Shown here: in pieces, positions 7,633-15,546 of the stretch
Layout of the letters: each line of letters begins with the position of its first letter
Numbering within the stretch: position 1 is the stretch's first letter
IMG/VR virus record: IMGVR_UViG_3300021961_000275
Location: 1-36,601 of that record
Strand: one strand, 5' to 3'
Length of the DNA stretch: 36,601 nucleotides
DNA from: a virus
Position numbers and translations under genes: made by a program
Notes under the pieces: generated by a model
What the model saw: the letters and a program-made list of their open reading frames with translations, nothing else
What the model was told of the DNA's origin: nothing
Databases searched by the model: none

Positions 7633-8515
7633 AATAATCTAATAATCCTTTATATCCGTTACAACTATTGTCTAAATCTTTAACGTATCTATAATGTTCT
7701 GTCAAACAATGTCCAAAGTGTCTACAGCTTCTACAAATTTGACTAATACTCGTTTTTTCTTTATTTGTCCAATCTATATATTCTTGCCAATTTTCGAGTT
7801 CCAGGAAGTATTCTCGGTCATTCAAATCAAACTCTAAAACACCATACTTACCATTAGGTGTTATGTAAATATGATCATCCGAGAAAGCATTATATTCACC
7901 ATTCAAACTTTCTATAATTTTTTGTTCATTTATAAAATCAAATTTTTTCTCAACATCACATTCCAACCATTTAATAACGAATTCTTCAAAGTCTTTGTGT
8001 GTCGTTTTGAAGTTATTGGCTTGATTTATAGAATAAGGTTTTATTTCAACAGACTCTATGGATCTACAAGAATTCAACATATTTACCATATAACTGACAG
8101 ACATATTCATAACCTCCGGTGAAGCTAAAATTAATACAGCTATAGGCACAGGAGACTGCATCATATTCATAAAAACTTTTTCATGTTTTTCTCTAGCTGC
8201 AAAGTCATAACTTACCGAAAGATAGAAATCATCTTCAAAAAATCCATCATGTAACATACTAAAATTTGTTATAATGTTTATCTTTTGTTTATAGTGTTTC
8301 CTAATAGTATCTCTTAAACCATAGAAATAATCTTTTTTTAAAGCACCAATTTCACCACCATATAAGTCGATGTGTTCAATGTTTGGTATATTTGATAAAA
8401 GTTTGTCTAATTTTTCGAAAGATATTTTTTTCTGGTCAGATAATTGTTGTTCGGTTAGATAACAAAAATCACATCTAAAATTACAATAGTACCAAGGATT
8501 TAAAGAAACGAACAT
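7619..8515 (-). CDS. Radical SAM protein with partial SPASM/twitch C-terminus (298 aa)
   Basis: The N-terminal CNFRCDFC gives the CX3CX2C cluster (Cys11, Cys15, Cys18) that binds the SAM-cleaving [4Fe-4S], and LYGGEIG (Gly53-Gly54-Glu55) is the SAM-binding GGE motif. Near the C-terminus Cys261, Cys264, Cys270 and Cys285 form a CX2CX5C...C set, shorter than a full SPASM set, so one auxiliary cluster is likely. The family generates a 5'-deoxyadenosyl radical to modify peptides or proteins in many RiPP pathways. The ATG is fused to the TAA of the upstream unknown-family gene (TAATG at 8515), and the downstream oxygenase overlaps its end. It is one of five radical SAM genes in the island. Substrate is inferred to be a protein or peptide, not proven. 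Confidence 0.88.
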   Translation of the reverse strand: MFVSLNPWYYCNFRCDFCYLTEQQLSDQKKISFEKLDKLLSNIPNIEHIDLYGGEIGALKKDYFYGLRDTIRKHYKQKINIITNFSMLHDGFFEDDFYLSVSYDFAAREKHEKVFMNMMQSPVPIAVLILASPEVMNMSVSYMVNMLNSCRSIESVEIKPYSINQANNFKTTHKDFEEFVIKWLECDVEKKFDFINEQKIIESLNGEYNAFSDDHIYITPNGKYGVLEFDLNDREYFLELENWQEYIDWTNKEKTSISQICRSCRHFGHCLTEHYRYVKDLDNSCNGYKGLLDYYASL

Positions 8516-9603
8516 TAAATGATATAACTTTCTAAAAATTTTTTATTTTTTTGATTTTCTAAAGTTGTTTGTATGAAATAATGATTTACGGTTGATAGGT
8601 CTATCGAGAAGAAAGATCCAGATGAGTGATCAAAAGTTGATTCGGCTTCAATTATTTTATAGAGCAAATCATCTGTGAAATCAAAAAAACAAGGTAAAAA
8701 ATCAAGTTTATTTGTATCAGACTTCATAAAAATATAATTGGCTTCTTCAACCCAAGAACTACCAGATATGACAGTAAATTCTTTAAAGGCTTGAATATCT
8801 TTTTCTGTAATATTTTCCAGTTGAATACTATCAACACCATTACCTATAGTTCTAAAAGGTTTTTTCCATATTTCTGATGTTGTAAACAGTTTAGTAAATT
8901 TCGATTCATCGTTTAATATTTCATAAAAATTTGAAAAATCATATTCTCTCGTCAAGTTTAATTTTTTTGTAAAGCCTTTTGTCAATAAATGAACTAGAAA
9001 AATTTCTTTTAATTCGAATAGATATTTAATCAAATCTCTCCTAATTAAATTTTTCATAGATTGTTTTAACTCTTCTTTAAAAGATCCATCATATAAAAAG
9101 GTGGTCATCAAATATTCTATACTAACACAAGATTTCAAATTGTTAAGATTTTCTTTGTAAGAATTTTTATAAATTGTTTTAAATATTTTTTCGTCTAGTG
9201 TATAATAATTCTTATTATCTTTTTTTTCTCCATAATTAAATCTTGAATTATTAAAAATAGTATCTCTAAACAAAAGAGATTTCATTAAAAGAAATATATT
9301 TTCTTCTTTAGGATTTTTAAATATCGATTTTAACCAACATGTCAACAGGAATAGATAATTTGTTTCATCAGCATAAATTATAATTTTTTCATTATAATTT
9401 TTTAAATGATTGAAAAAACCACTTAATGATTTATATTTTTCAAGTAATTCTTCTATACTTAAAAAACAATCTATAGTAGTATTTTTATTTTCTAATTCTT
9501 TGAATATGTACTTAACACCAACTGGAGAAATAAAAATTTTTTTTTGTTGCTCATCTATCAATTCATCCGTGTCTAGATATATTTTGTCAAATAAGTGAAT
9601 CAT
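8515..9603 (-). CDS. Unknown-family protein, copy A (362 aa), paralogue of the 16669-17901 gene
   Basis: I do not recognise the family. The protein starts MIHLFDKIYLDTDELID and is Lys/Phe/Ile/Leu-rich and mostly helical. Several blocks match the protein at 16669-17901 in order: MIHLF-K-YL at the start, IYADETNYLFLLTCW versus IHADLDSYMSLIMNY, SIEYLMTTFLYDGSFKEELK versus SIEYYISSYIYDGSKKEQLK, LTREYDFSNFYEIL versus LKEYNLDNAEEIF, and VNHYFIQ versus INVYLIQ near the end. It sits between two radical SAM genes, ten bases after one and sharing TAATG with the next. No cysteine clusters or oxygenase motifs are seen. A scaffold or leader-binding partner for the radical SAM enzymes is plausible but unproven. 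Confidence 0.75.
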   Translation of the reverse strand: MIHLFDKIYLDTDELIDEQQKKIFISPVGVKYIFKELENKNTTIDCFLSIEELLEKYKSLSGFFNHLKNYNEKIIIYADETNYLFLLTCWLKSIFKNPKEENIFLLMKSLLFRDTIFNNSRFNYGEKKDNKNYYTLDEKIFKTIYKNSYKENLNNLKSCVSIEYLMTTFLYDGSFKEELKQSMKNLIRRDLIKYLFELKEIFLVHLLTKGFTKKLNLTREYDFSNFYEILNDESKFTKLFTTSEIWKKPFRTIGNGVDSIQLENITEKDIQAFKEFTVISGSSWVEEANYIFMKSDTNKLDFLPCFFDFTDDLLYKIIEAESTFDHSSGSFFSIDLSTVNHYFIQTTLENQKNKKFLESYII

Positions 9604-9613
9604 ACTTTATGCC

Positions 9614-10687
9614 CTAATAATTATACTCTTTTATATATTCTGTTGGTTCTAAAATACCGGTCAAGCCATTGGCTTCGATGATTTTTGGTGCCAAATTTTT
9701 CATCATGTTACAATGTTGTTCAACTAGATTATAATCTTTCATATCTTTTATTGTTTTTCTACAACCATTACAAATCTCAAACATAGGACAAGAATAACAA
9801 GACATTTTTAATGATTGTAATTCTTCAACATTTCTAAGAGGAAATATTTTTTTACCAGACATCTCTTGTTTGAAATCTATATTAAAAATTTTATCATCAC
9901 CAAAAGAACCACAACTATAATAGTCACCATCAGGTTGCAAAGTTCTTATACCACCATCACAATTCCTAAACTGTGGGCAAGTAGTTTCCAAATTTTTCAA
10001 TCTTTTGGACATTTGTTTCGTGTTGAATTCCCATTCAGTGAGTCCTCTTTCCCATATATCAACATATGTTTTATAAATTTTAGCTAAAAGATAAGGTCTG
10101 CCCTCTTGACCCATAATAATATTTTTAAATTTTTTAGGAGGTCCGCTACTTACCGCATAATTCAATTTACACTCTACGTTCATTTTTTTAGCTAATTCAA
10201 CATTCTTTATAGCTAAATGTTCATTCTCATCAGTGATAACTGAAATAAAATCTGGTCTATATCCACAATGTTCAAGCATCGCATCAGACACTTTCCAAAA
10301 ATCTTCTTCAGTAAATTCAGATAAATCACCTTTTAATCTTCCTCCACCATATTGAAATGATGTACAAATACCCATTCGTGGATGATTGAATAAATCTTTC
10401 CATTTTTCTGGATTTTTATAGAATGGCCAAAGGTTTGAAGTAAATGATATTGATGCTGATGATTCAATGTCATCTAAATGTTTAATTATTTTCCAATAAT
10501 AGTCTGGATTAACCATTAATGGGTCACCACCATTTACAATTATTGTTCTTGTTTCGGGAAATCTTTCCAAAAATTCAAATATGAACCTTAGAGGTAACAA
10601 AGTGTTTTCTTTTTCAGATATTTTGGTGCTTGAACAAAATGTGCATTTAAAATTACAAAGTTCGGTGGGTTTGATGATTAAGTCCAT
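9614..10687 (-). CDS. Radical SAM/SPASM protein (357 aa)
   Basis: The start chosen is ATG at 10687-10685 (MDLIIKPTELCNFKCTFCSS), because the cluster motif then begins at residue 11 as usual and the ATG overlaps the TAA of the upstream oxygenase gene (TAATG). An upstream extension is open but runs through that gene. CNFKCTFC gives Cys11, Cys15 and Cys18; VNGGDP (about 52-56) is the SAM-binding GGD/E motif. The C-terminus is a full SPASM set: Cys237, Cys243, Cys259, then Cys297, Cys300, Cys306, Cys309 and Cys326, predicting two auxiliary Fe-S clusters. SPASM radical SAM enzymes are mainly peptide- and protein-modifying (anSME, sactisynthases, PqqE). Here an oxygenase precedes it and the unknown-family copy A follows ten bases later. 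The substrate is not known. Confidence 0.9.
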   Translation of the reverse strand: MDLIIKPTELCNFKCTFCSSTKISEKENTLLPLRFIFEFLERFPETRTIIVNGGDPLMVNPDYYWKIIKHLDDIESSASISFTSNLWPFYKNPEKWKDLFNHPRMGICTSFQYGGGRLKGDLSEFTEEDFWKVSDAMLEHCGYRPDFISVITDENEHLAIKNVELAKKMNVECKLNYAVSSGPPKKFKNIIMGQEGRPYLLAKIYKTYVDIWERGLTEWEFNTKQMSKRLKNLETTCPQFRNCDGGIRTLQPDGDYYSCGSFGDDKIFNIDFKQEMSGKKIFPLRNVEELQSLKMSCYSCPMFEICNGCRKTIKDMKDYNLVEQHCNMMKNLAPKIIEANGLTGILEPTEYIKEYNY

Positions 10688-11217
10688 TATAATCTTTCGC
10701 AATAAAATCCAAAATTGGCCACAATTCTGGTAAAGTCTTTTTTCATAGATTCTGCTGAATGTTCCCATTGTTTTTGTTGACTCACCATTACTATATCATA
10801 TTTTTTTGGATGAATAAATCCAGTAATTTCTTTAGAAAAAGAATCTCTAAAACTTATACCTCCACCAATATCTTTATTCGTATCATTAAAATATAAAAGA
10901 AAAAGTAAGTTACAACCTTGATCCAAATCATTATGGAAGTTATCAGCACCAATATCTATACCATTCCAAATAGCATTATAACCTATTTTATATTTTGGCC
11001 AAAACTGACTAACATATTTTTCAGATAAAAATATGTGCGTTTTCGACAACTGTTCTGTTATATCACTATTATTATTGCAACTTCTATAATATTTAGCGCC
11101 ATTATTTTGTTTTTCCCATTGCAATTTTGGTAATAAAGGTTCTAAAAATTGAAAACAGGTCTGATCATTAAAATGTGCAAAACCTTTGGTGAAAAAATCA
11201 ACCGTTTGGACTGACAT
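10687..11217 (-). CDS. Fe(II)/2-oxoglutarate-dependent oxygenase, HxD type (176 aa)
   Basis: NFHNDLDQG supplies the metal pair His95 and Asp97 (numbering from the chosen ATG), WEHSAES gives distal His153, and FTRIVANFGFY gives Arg164, the expected 2-oxoglutarate ligand. NAIWNGIDIGADN before the HxD parallels WDGVD in the two oxygenases at 13184-14183, so the three are related. The ATG at 11217 (MSVQTVDFF) is used; an in-frame ATG at 11223 and GTG at 11235 are alternatives and none has an obvious Shine-Dalgarno. The start overlaps the end of the 99-aa gene and the stop forms TAATG with the radical SAM gene. It probably hydroxylates a protein or peptide; the substrate is unknown. Confidence 0.82.
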   Translation of the reverse strand: MSVQTVDFFTKGFAHFNDQTCFQFLEPLLPKLQWEKQNNGAKYYRSCNNNSDITEQLSKTHIFLSEKYVSQFWPKYKIGYNAIWNGIDIGADNFHNDLDQGCNLLFLLYFNDTNKDIGGGISFRDSFSKEITGFIHPKKYDIVMVSQQKQWEHSAESMKKDFTRIVANFGFYCERL

Positions 11218-11497
11218 AACCATATTTGTATTCACAGTCTAAACTATATTCAGTTTCTTCAATATTATCGACACCTAATAACCCACACAATTGACGATTA
11301 CATTCTCTTATCTGAGCTTTAATGGTATTGGTATAAGGTTCCAAGTTTTCTATTTGTTTCATATAAATTTCATATTTTTCTGGTTCATCTTGGTAATCGT
11401 GTAGTTTTGTAATCCACAAATTGTATATTTCCGCACACAAATCACGTTCTCTGTGGAGTTGTTTTTTTTTCTCAAAAATTTCTTCAACCGTATTCAT
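11198..11497 (-). CDS. Unknown small coiled-coil protein (99 aa)
   Basis: Unrecognised. The sequence starts MNTVEEIFEKKKQLHRERDL and is helical and highly charged for about 75 residues, likely an antiparallel helical hairpin, with a C-terminal tail CGLLGVDNIEETEYSLDCEYKYGY. Four cysteines (two within CNRQLCG) are present but no metal motif is convincing. Its ATG lies 14 bases inside the end of the B12-type radical SAM gene and its end overlaps the next oxygenase, so translation is coupled on both sides. Small helical proteins coupled to radical SAM genes are sometimes recognition partners or additional substrates; which applies here cannot be told. Confidence 0.65.
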   Translation of the reverse strand: MNTVEEIFEKKKQLHRERDLCAEIYNLWITKLHDYQDEPEKYEIYMKQIENLEPYTNTIKAQIRECNRQLCGLLGVDNIEETEYSLDCEYKYGYVSPNG

Positions 11498-13187
11498 ACA
11501 TTGGTTCCTTCAACTCGGAAAATAATTCGTTTAAAATTATTTTTTTGTTTCTTTGTAAAAATTCCTCCACAGCATCATTTCTGAGTTTACCTTTTAATAT
11601 CTTTAAATTTTTTGGCTCGGTCTCAGGATTCAAAATATCTGCAGCTTCTTCACATAACTCTCTAAACTCAGGAAATTCACTCATCACATTAAAACAAGTT
11701 TTGCCGAAATAAGGTACCGAATGCTTATCTATAAACATCGGATAAAGATTTTGCAGTAGCCAGTTTCCACAAAGATTCATCATCCACATTTCAACAACAT
11801 CTTCTCTACTAAATGAATAACAACTTGCAATCGTTTTAAAATAATGTCTTTTCTTAACATAAAGACTTTGTAAGTTATCCACACCATCTTCATCGATAAT
11901 ATCCGTATAGACATCAACAAGTTCTATATTATATTTTTTTAAATATTCTGTTTTTGATAATTCTGAATCAGGTAAAAACATATAGTCGTGTCTAAAACTT
12001 GTCCATGCTTTAAAATTCCAAAGTATAGTCATTTCATCATAAAAGTCTTGTAAAGTAGAACCAGGCATAGCCATTATAAGTTCGATAGCTGGTACGGGAA
12101 AGCCTTGTTTGTGACATTTTTTATAAATGTGTTCACTCAATTTTATCTTATCTTCAAAACTCAAATCGATTCTATTGGCAACTTTCATAGCTTCATTACT
12201 GATGCTCTGTATACTAACAGTAGGTACCACACTAATATAAGAAGGTCCTTCATCAGCCTTTGCAACCTCTCTTTTGGTATTAACTGGACTATGCGTTTCC
12301 GGGCCAGAACCAACAACGTCAAACCACGCATCAATTAACTTAATTCTCCTATTCAAGTCTTTACTTTTCATTGTACTGATGTCGGTTAAATTAACTCTGT
12401 TATCCCACCCAAATTTAAATATCTCAACATCTCTATCGAAGAAAACACCGAAGTTTGCGTCAGTTAAATAGACATCCCTAAAACCAGCTTTCTTTAGAGC
12501 AAGAATATCTCTCTTAACAATATCTAAAGGTTTTTTATAAATTTTTGATTCTATACCTCCACCCCATTCACAGTAAACACATCCATACGGGCATCCTCTT
12601 GTGGTTTCAATTATGCAAAAAGGTTCAAGACTATTTTCTCTTGCGTATTCTCTAGTTTCTTTTAGAAAATCATAATGTTCTTCATAAACACTATAATCGG
12701 GCATAAATTGTGAACAAGTTTTACTACTTCTTAATTCCCAAGATATATCTGAGAAATTTGGTTTTCCTCCAGTTTCAATATAAGAATCAATCAATTCTTG
12801 TAAAAAAACTTCTCCAGGTTTTGTTGCTTGAGAAATAAAATCATAATACCATCTTTTTAATAAAAACGTTTGGTCGTTAGTTCCTATGTGTGGTCCACCC
12901 AAAACACATAAACATTCTTTATCTTTAGATTTTATTAATTTTGCTAGGTCATCACATATGTCGTAATTCCAAATGTAACTTGAAAATAAGTATATGTCTG
13001 CTCGACCCACTTCATCATATATTTCTTGAACAGAAGTATATTTGTCGTATTTGTAGGGTGCTGGTATCCACTCTACCTTATCGTTGTTTTTTCCAAATCT
13101 CTTATAATGAGATTGAAACATCAAATATGCGGCATTATTAGCTAAACACCAGTCGGCATGAGGAGGATTTATAAAAGCAACTTTCAT
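11484..13187 (-). CDS. B12-binding-domain-type radical SAM protein (567 aa)
   Basis: The N-terminal 140 residues start MKVAFINPPH and include IYLFSSYIWN, VLGGPHIG and PGEVFLQEL, the Rossmann-like pattern of B12-binding domains ahead of class-B radical SAM cores; the DxHxxG cobalt-ligating motif is absent, as in many members. The core has ETTRGCPYGCVYCEWGG with Cys199, Cys203 and Cys206, followed by DVYLTDANFG. A roughly 170-residue C-terminal region (FRHDYMFLPDSEL onward) is typical of long members. These enzymes perform methylations or other radical chemistry at unactivated carbons, often in natural-product pathways. ATGA overlaps the upstream oxygenase stop, and the 99-aa gene starts inside its end. 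It is the largest enzyme of the island. Substrate is unknown. Confidence 0.88.
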   Translation of the reverse strand: MKVAFINPPHADWCLANNAAYLMFQSHYKRFGKNNDKVEWIPAPYKYDKYTSVQEIYDEVGRADIYLFSSYIWNYDICDDLAKLIKSKDKECLCVLGGPHIGTNDQTFLLKRWYYDFISQATKPGEVFLQELIDSYIETGGKPNFSDISWELRSSKTCSQFMPDYSVYEEHYDFLKETREYARENSLEPFCIIETTRGCPYGCVYCEWGGGIESKIYKKPLDIVKRDILALKKAGFRDVYLTDANFGVFFDRDVEIFKFGWDNRVNLTDISTMKSKDLNRRIKLIDAWFDVVGSGPETHSPVNTKREVAKADEGPSYISVVPTVSIQSISNEAMKVANRIDLSFEDKIKLSEHIYKKCHKQGFPVPAIELIMAMPGSTLQDFYDEMTILWNFKAWTSFRHDYMFLPDSELSKTEYLKKYNIELVDVYTDIIDEDGVDNLQSLYVKKRHYFKTIASCYSFSREDVVEMWMMNLCGNWLLQNLYPMFIDKHSVPYFGKTCFNVMSEFPEFRELCEEAADILNPETEPKNLKILKGKLRNDAVEEFLQRNKKIILNELFSELKEPMYEYG

Positions 13188-13705
13188 ATGGTATAATCAA
13201 AACTTACAACTCGCCTTTGAATTTTTGTGCTTTCAGCTCGGTGCCAAAATCCTCTAGCATTAGATACACAGAATAAAGAACCAGAGAGTGGTTGAAAGGA
13301 TTTTTCTTCAAAAATACCGTTTTCTTTCCATTTGAATTGGATGGCACCTCCAGTTTCCTTGGCCGTATTGTCATAATAAAATAAAAAGAATATGTCATAT
13401 TGCTCAAACATATCCGTATGCCATCCTTGATTGTCCCTATCAACTCCATCCCATACAGTATATTTCACAAATTTGGAATCATCACCCCAATGTGGGTCAA
13501 CATATTTCGTTTTTATATATTGAGAAGCCACCTTTAAACTATAATTTAACTTTTCTGGTAAATCAATTTCATCGTTATCCCTACTTCTTTCTTCGGTATT
13601 CAGAAGTTTATAATTGTCTAGTGATAAAATGTCCAATAAATCTGGTTCCGACAATTCATAAAAACCATATTGTTCAATTTGTTGTTTGATATTTAAATTC
13701 GACAT
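13184..13705 (-). CDS. Fe(II)/2-oxoglutarate-dependent oxygenase, HxD type (173 aa)
   Basis: VWDGVDRDNQGWHTDMF supplies His96 and Asp98, GGAIQFKWKENG is the central strand pair, FWHRAEST gives distal His155, and QRRVVSFDY provides Arg164 or Arg165 for 2-oxoglutarate. The fold is complete. It is closely similar in layout to the immediately upstream oxygenase (13674-14183), with the same WDGVD, W-H-x-D, H-R-A-S/E-S and R-R pattern at the same residue numbers, so the two are probably a tandem duplication followed by divergence. The ATG at 13705 overlaps the upstream gene by 32 bases; the TGA overlaps the ATG of the B12-type radical SAM gene. Peptide or protein hydroxylation is the likely chemistry; the target is inferred. 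Confidence 0.85.
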   Translation of the reverse strand: MSNLNIKQQIEQYGFYELSEPDLLDILSLDNYKLLNTEERSRDNDEIDLPEKLNYSLKVASQYIKTKYVDPHWGDDSKFVKYTVWDGVDRDNQGWHTDMFEQYDIFFLFYYDNTAKETGGAIQFKWKENGIFEEKSFQPLSGSLFCVSNARGFWHRAESTKIQRRVVSFDYTI

Positions 13706-14183
13706 TTATAATCCTACGTCTTGTTCTACTTCTAGATGCTCTATGTTTATATTTGTCCGATTGGTTTAACCAAACCAATGTTCCGGATGTAGGATGAATA
13801 GTGAATTCTTCTTTTTCATTTTTAAATTCAAGATATCCATCATGCAGACAATCATCCAAATAATATAAAAATGAACAATCTTGTCCGTATCCATTATCAA
13901 CGTGCCATTCTAATGATTTTTTGTCAACACCATCCCATAAATTGGCAGAGACAATGTTTGCTGGCCTGAATGGAGACACATATTCAGTATAAACATAATT
14001 GGCAAAAAAGTTTAAAAAATCTTTTTGGGAGTTTGTATAAGTAATCTTAAAAGGTGAATCACTTACATTAATAATCGGTTCATATTGAATTTCATCAAAT
14101 TTTTTTAAAATCAATTCATCTTTCATTACAGAAACACCATTAATAATATAATTTGTTAAAAACTCATTCTTTTGTTGTATCAT
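13674..14183 (-). CDS. Fe(II)/2-oxoglutarate-dependent oxygenase, HxD type (169 aa)
   Basis: LWDGVDKKSLEWHVDNGYG gives His94 and Asp96 counted from the ATG at 14183, YKHRASRS gives distal His147, and TRRRIINVEF supplies the Arg ligand. The neighbouring 13184-13705 protein has the same motif spacing, so they are paralogues. Start choice is uncertain: ATG at 14183 (MIQQKNEF) keeps an N-terminal segment that aligns with the paralogue, a TTG at 14189 is two codons earlier, and an ATG at 14126 would trim 19 residues. It overlaps the end of the 247-aa unknown gene, placing it third in the unit that begins with the CHxS protein. The nearest plausible substrate is that CHxS protein; this is inference. 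Confidence 0.83.
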   Translation of the reverse strand: MIQQKNEFLTNYIINGVSVMKDELILKKFDEIQYEPIINVSDSPFKITYTNSQKDFLNFFANYVYTEYVSPFRPANIVSANLWDGVDKKSLEWHVDNGYGQDCSFLYYLDDCLHDGYLEFKNEKEEFTIHPTSGTLVWLNQSDKYKHRASRSRTRRRIINVEFKYQTTN

Positions 14184-14907
14184 AACCAAAATATTCTTCT
14201 ATTTGTTGTTTAGACAAAAGGTTTTCAGCCAAATTGAAAGTTATAACGAACAACATATTCTTTTCATTAGCCCAAAAGTCAAATAAATTTTTACCTTTAT
14301 AAATGTTTTTCTTGTAAAAATTTTCGTAAAATTTAAAATTTTCTTGATTTGAATTCAACAATAGAGAGATGAATTGTCCATCTTTTAAGATCGATATGAA
14401 ATTTATTCCAGAATAATCTTCATCGTCCACTACAGGAAATTTTTCAATATAATCTTTAAAAACTTTCCCATTTTTAACTGTATAGACGTTATACAAACTC
14501 AAACTTTGAATTAATGAAACCCATTTTTCTAAAATTTGTTTATTACTTTCTATAAATTTATCAATATTTTTATTTCTATCGAAATAATAATTTGGTTGGT
14601 CAACTTTAGTTTTTTTAGTTTTTGTATTATTGATGAAATATGATAAAATTCCAAACACATCATTTTCAATTGAAGGTAAACTAACTAAAAGTGTTGAATT
14701 CAAATACTCTTTTAAAAATTCTTCATACTCTTTTTGATCGGTGAAAAATACATCACTAGGTATTTCCAAATTACTTAAATATGTTAAAAGTTTTTTTCCT
14801 TTGAGCTCACTTTTATCATAGTTAATATTAAAAAAAACGTCTTTATCTGTAAAATGTTTTTTTAAATCATCCATCGACAAAGGAGCAGTTACTTCAATAA
14901 CATTCAT
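14164..14907 (-). CDS. Unknown protein directly downstream of the CHxS protein (247 aa)
   Basis: Not recognised with confidence. It begins MNVIEVTAPLSMDDLKKHFT and is Lys/Phe/Tyr/Asn-rich, mainly soluble, with short predicted helices and no Cys cluster or HxD site. The N-terminal segment (DVFFNINYDKSELKGKKLLT) and its position beside a CHxS/His-Xaa-Ser-like protein invite comparison with HxsD, the small accessory protein of the HXS system, but it is much longer and I cannot confirm homology by eye. A strong AGGAG (14921-14917), placed in the last codons of the CHxS gene nine bases ahead of the ATG, couples the two. The best guess is a dedicated partner, for example a chaperone or leader-recognition protein, for the CHxS product. 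Confidence 0.7.
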   Translation of the reverse strand: MNVIEVTAPLSMDDLKKHFTDKDVFFNINYDKSELKGKKLLTYLSNLEIPSDVFFTDQKEYEEFLKEYLNSTLLVSLPSIENDVFGILSYFINNTKTKKTKVDQPNYYFDRNKNIDKFIESNKQILEKWVSLIQSLSLYNVYTVKNGKVFKDYIEKFPVVDDEDYSGINFISILKDGQFISLLLNSNQENFKFYENFYKKNIYKGKNLFDFWANEKNMLFVITFNLAENLLSKQQIEEYFGYDTTKE

Positions 14908-14912
14908 AAAAT

Positions 14913-15542
14913 TTATCTCCTACCTCTACTTTTATGACAACTCTGATGACAAGAACTGTGACAAACACTATAACCAGTAATTTGTAATGTGTTGATAGAA
15001 GTGTTCAAAACGGCTACTAGTTGTTCTTTATACTTATTTAATTTTGATGCTGAAATTGTTGCACCTTTAACTGGTTTATCTGGCACAAGAGTAGCTGGTA
15101 AACCAGTTGCTGCTGGAGTGAGTCTAGAAGTAGTATTTAGATGTGTAACCCCAGATTTGGTTTCTGATGATTCCTTTGCGGTAAACCTAGGGACACCGGT
15201 GTGGTAATAAGGGGGATAATTATCACCCGAATAATTATTTGTTGCTGTTATAGTTCTTTTAACACTTACTGTTTGTATATTTGTATAATAATAAGCCTGT
15301 TCCGTCAAAGCATCTACGATAGTGGAAGCTTTGATCTGTTCAGTGGCAAGACCATCTAAATCTGTATTTAATTGTCCCACTGAAGCTGTTCCTTCAGTAT
15401 AAAGGGCGTTGTCAATTTCCGGAAAATGTTTATTAGATTGATGGTATATAATTGTTGGTATAGTAGCTCGAAGATATGCTACAAAAATATCCATAATGTC
15501 GTCACTCTCAATTTCATCATCTTGCGTAAAATTAGTTGCCAT
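14913..15542 (-). CDS. Candidate modified substrate: protein with C-terminal CHxS repeats (209 aa)
   Basis: The C-terminus reads CHSSCHQSCHKSRGRR: three consecutive Cys-His-x-Ser tetrads followed by a basic tail. These are the protein's only cysteines, all within the last 16 residues. The first 190 residues look like a conventional structural protein: an acidic start (DDEIESDDIMD), a helical stretch (IFVAYLRATIPTIIYHQSNK), then Thr/Ser/Tyr-rich beta-type sequence (TITATNNYSGDNYPPYYHTG) and a final helix (ASKLNKYKEQLVAVLNTSIN). The tetrads resemble the His-Xaa-Ser repeats of HxsA, known to co-occur with radical SAM maturases HxsB/HxsC. The gene sits mid-island, after a SPASM radical SAM gene and before an unknown gene and two oxygenases. 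It has its own TATAAATA late motif and an AAGGGAG site (15559-15553). A modified minor virion protein, or alternatively an unmodified metal-binding tail tip, is inferred. Confidence 0.8.
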   Translation of the reverse strand: MATNFTQDDEIESDDIMDIFVAYLRATIPTIIYHQSNKHFPEIDNALYTEGTASVGQLNTDLDGLATEQIKASTIVDALTEQAYYYTNIQTVSVKRTITATNNYSGDNYPPYYHTGVPRFTAKESSETKSGVTHLNTTSRLTPAATGLPATLVPDKPVKGATISASKLNKYKEQLVAVLNTSINTLQITGYSVCHSSCHQSCHKSRGRR

Positions 15543-15546
15543 TTTT

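Noticed and set aside
10688-10768. Upstream extension of the radical SAM gene at 9614-10687
   Set aside because: It overlaps the end of the oxygenase gene; the TAATG junction and motif position favour the internal ATG.
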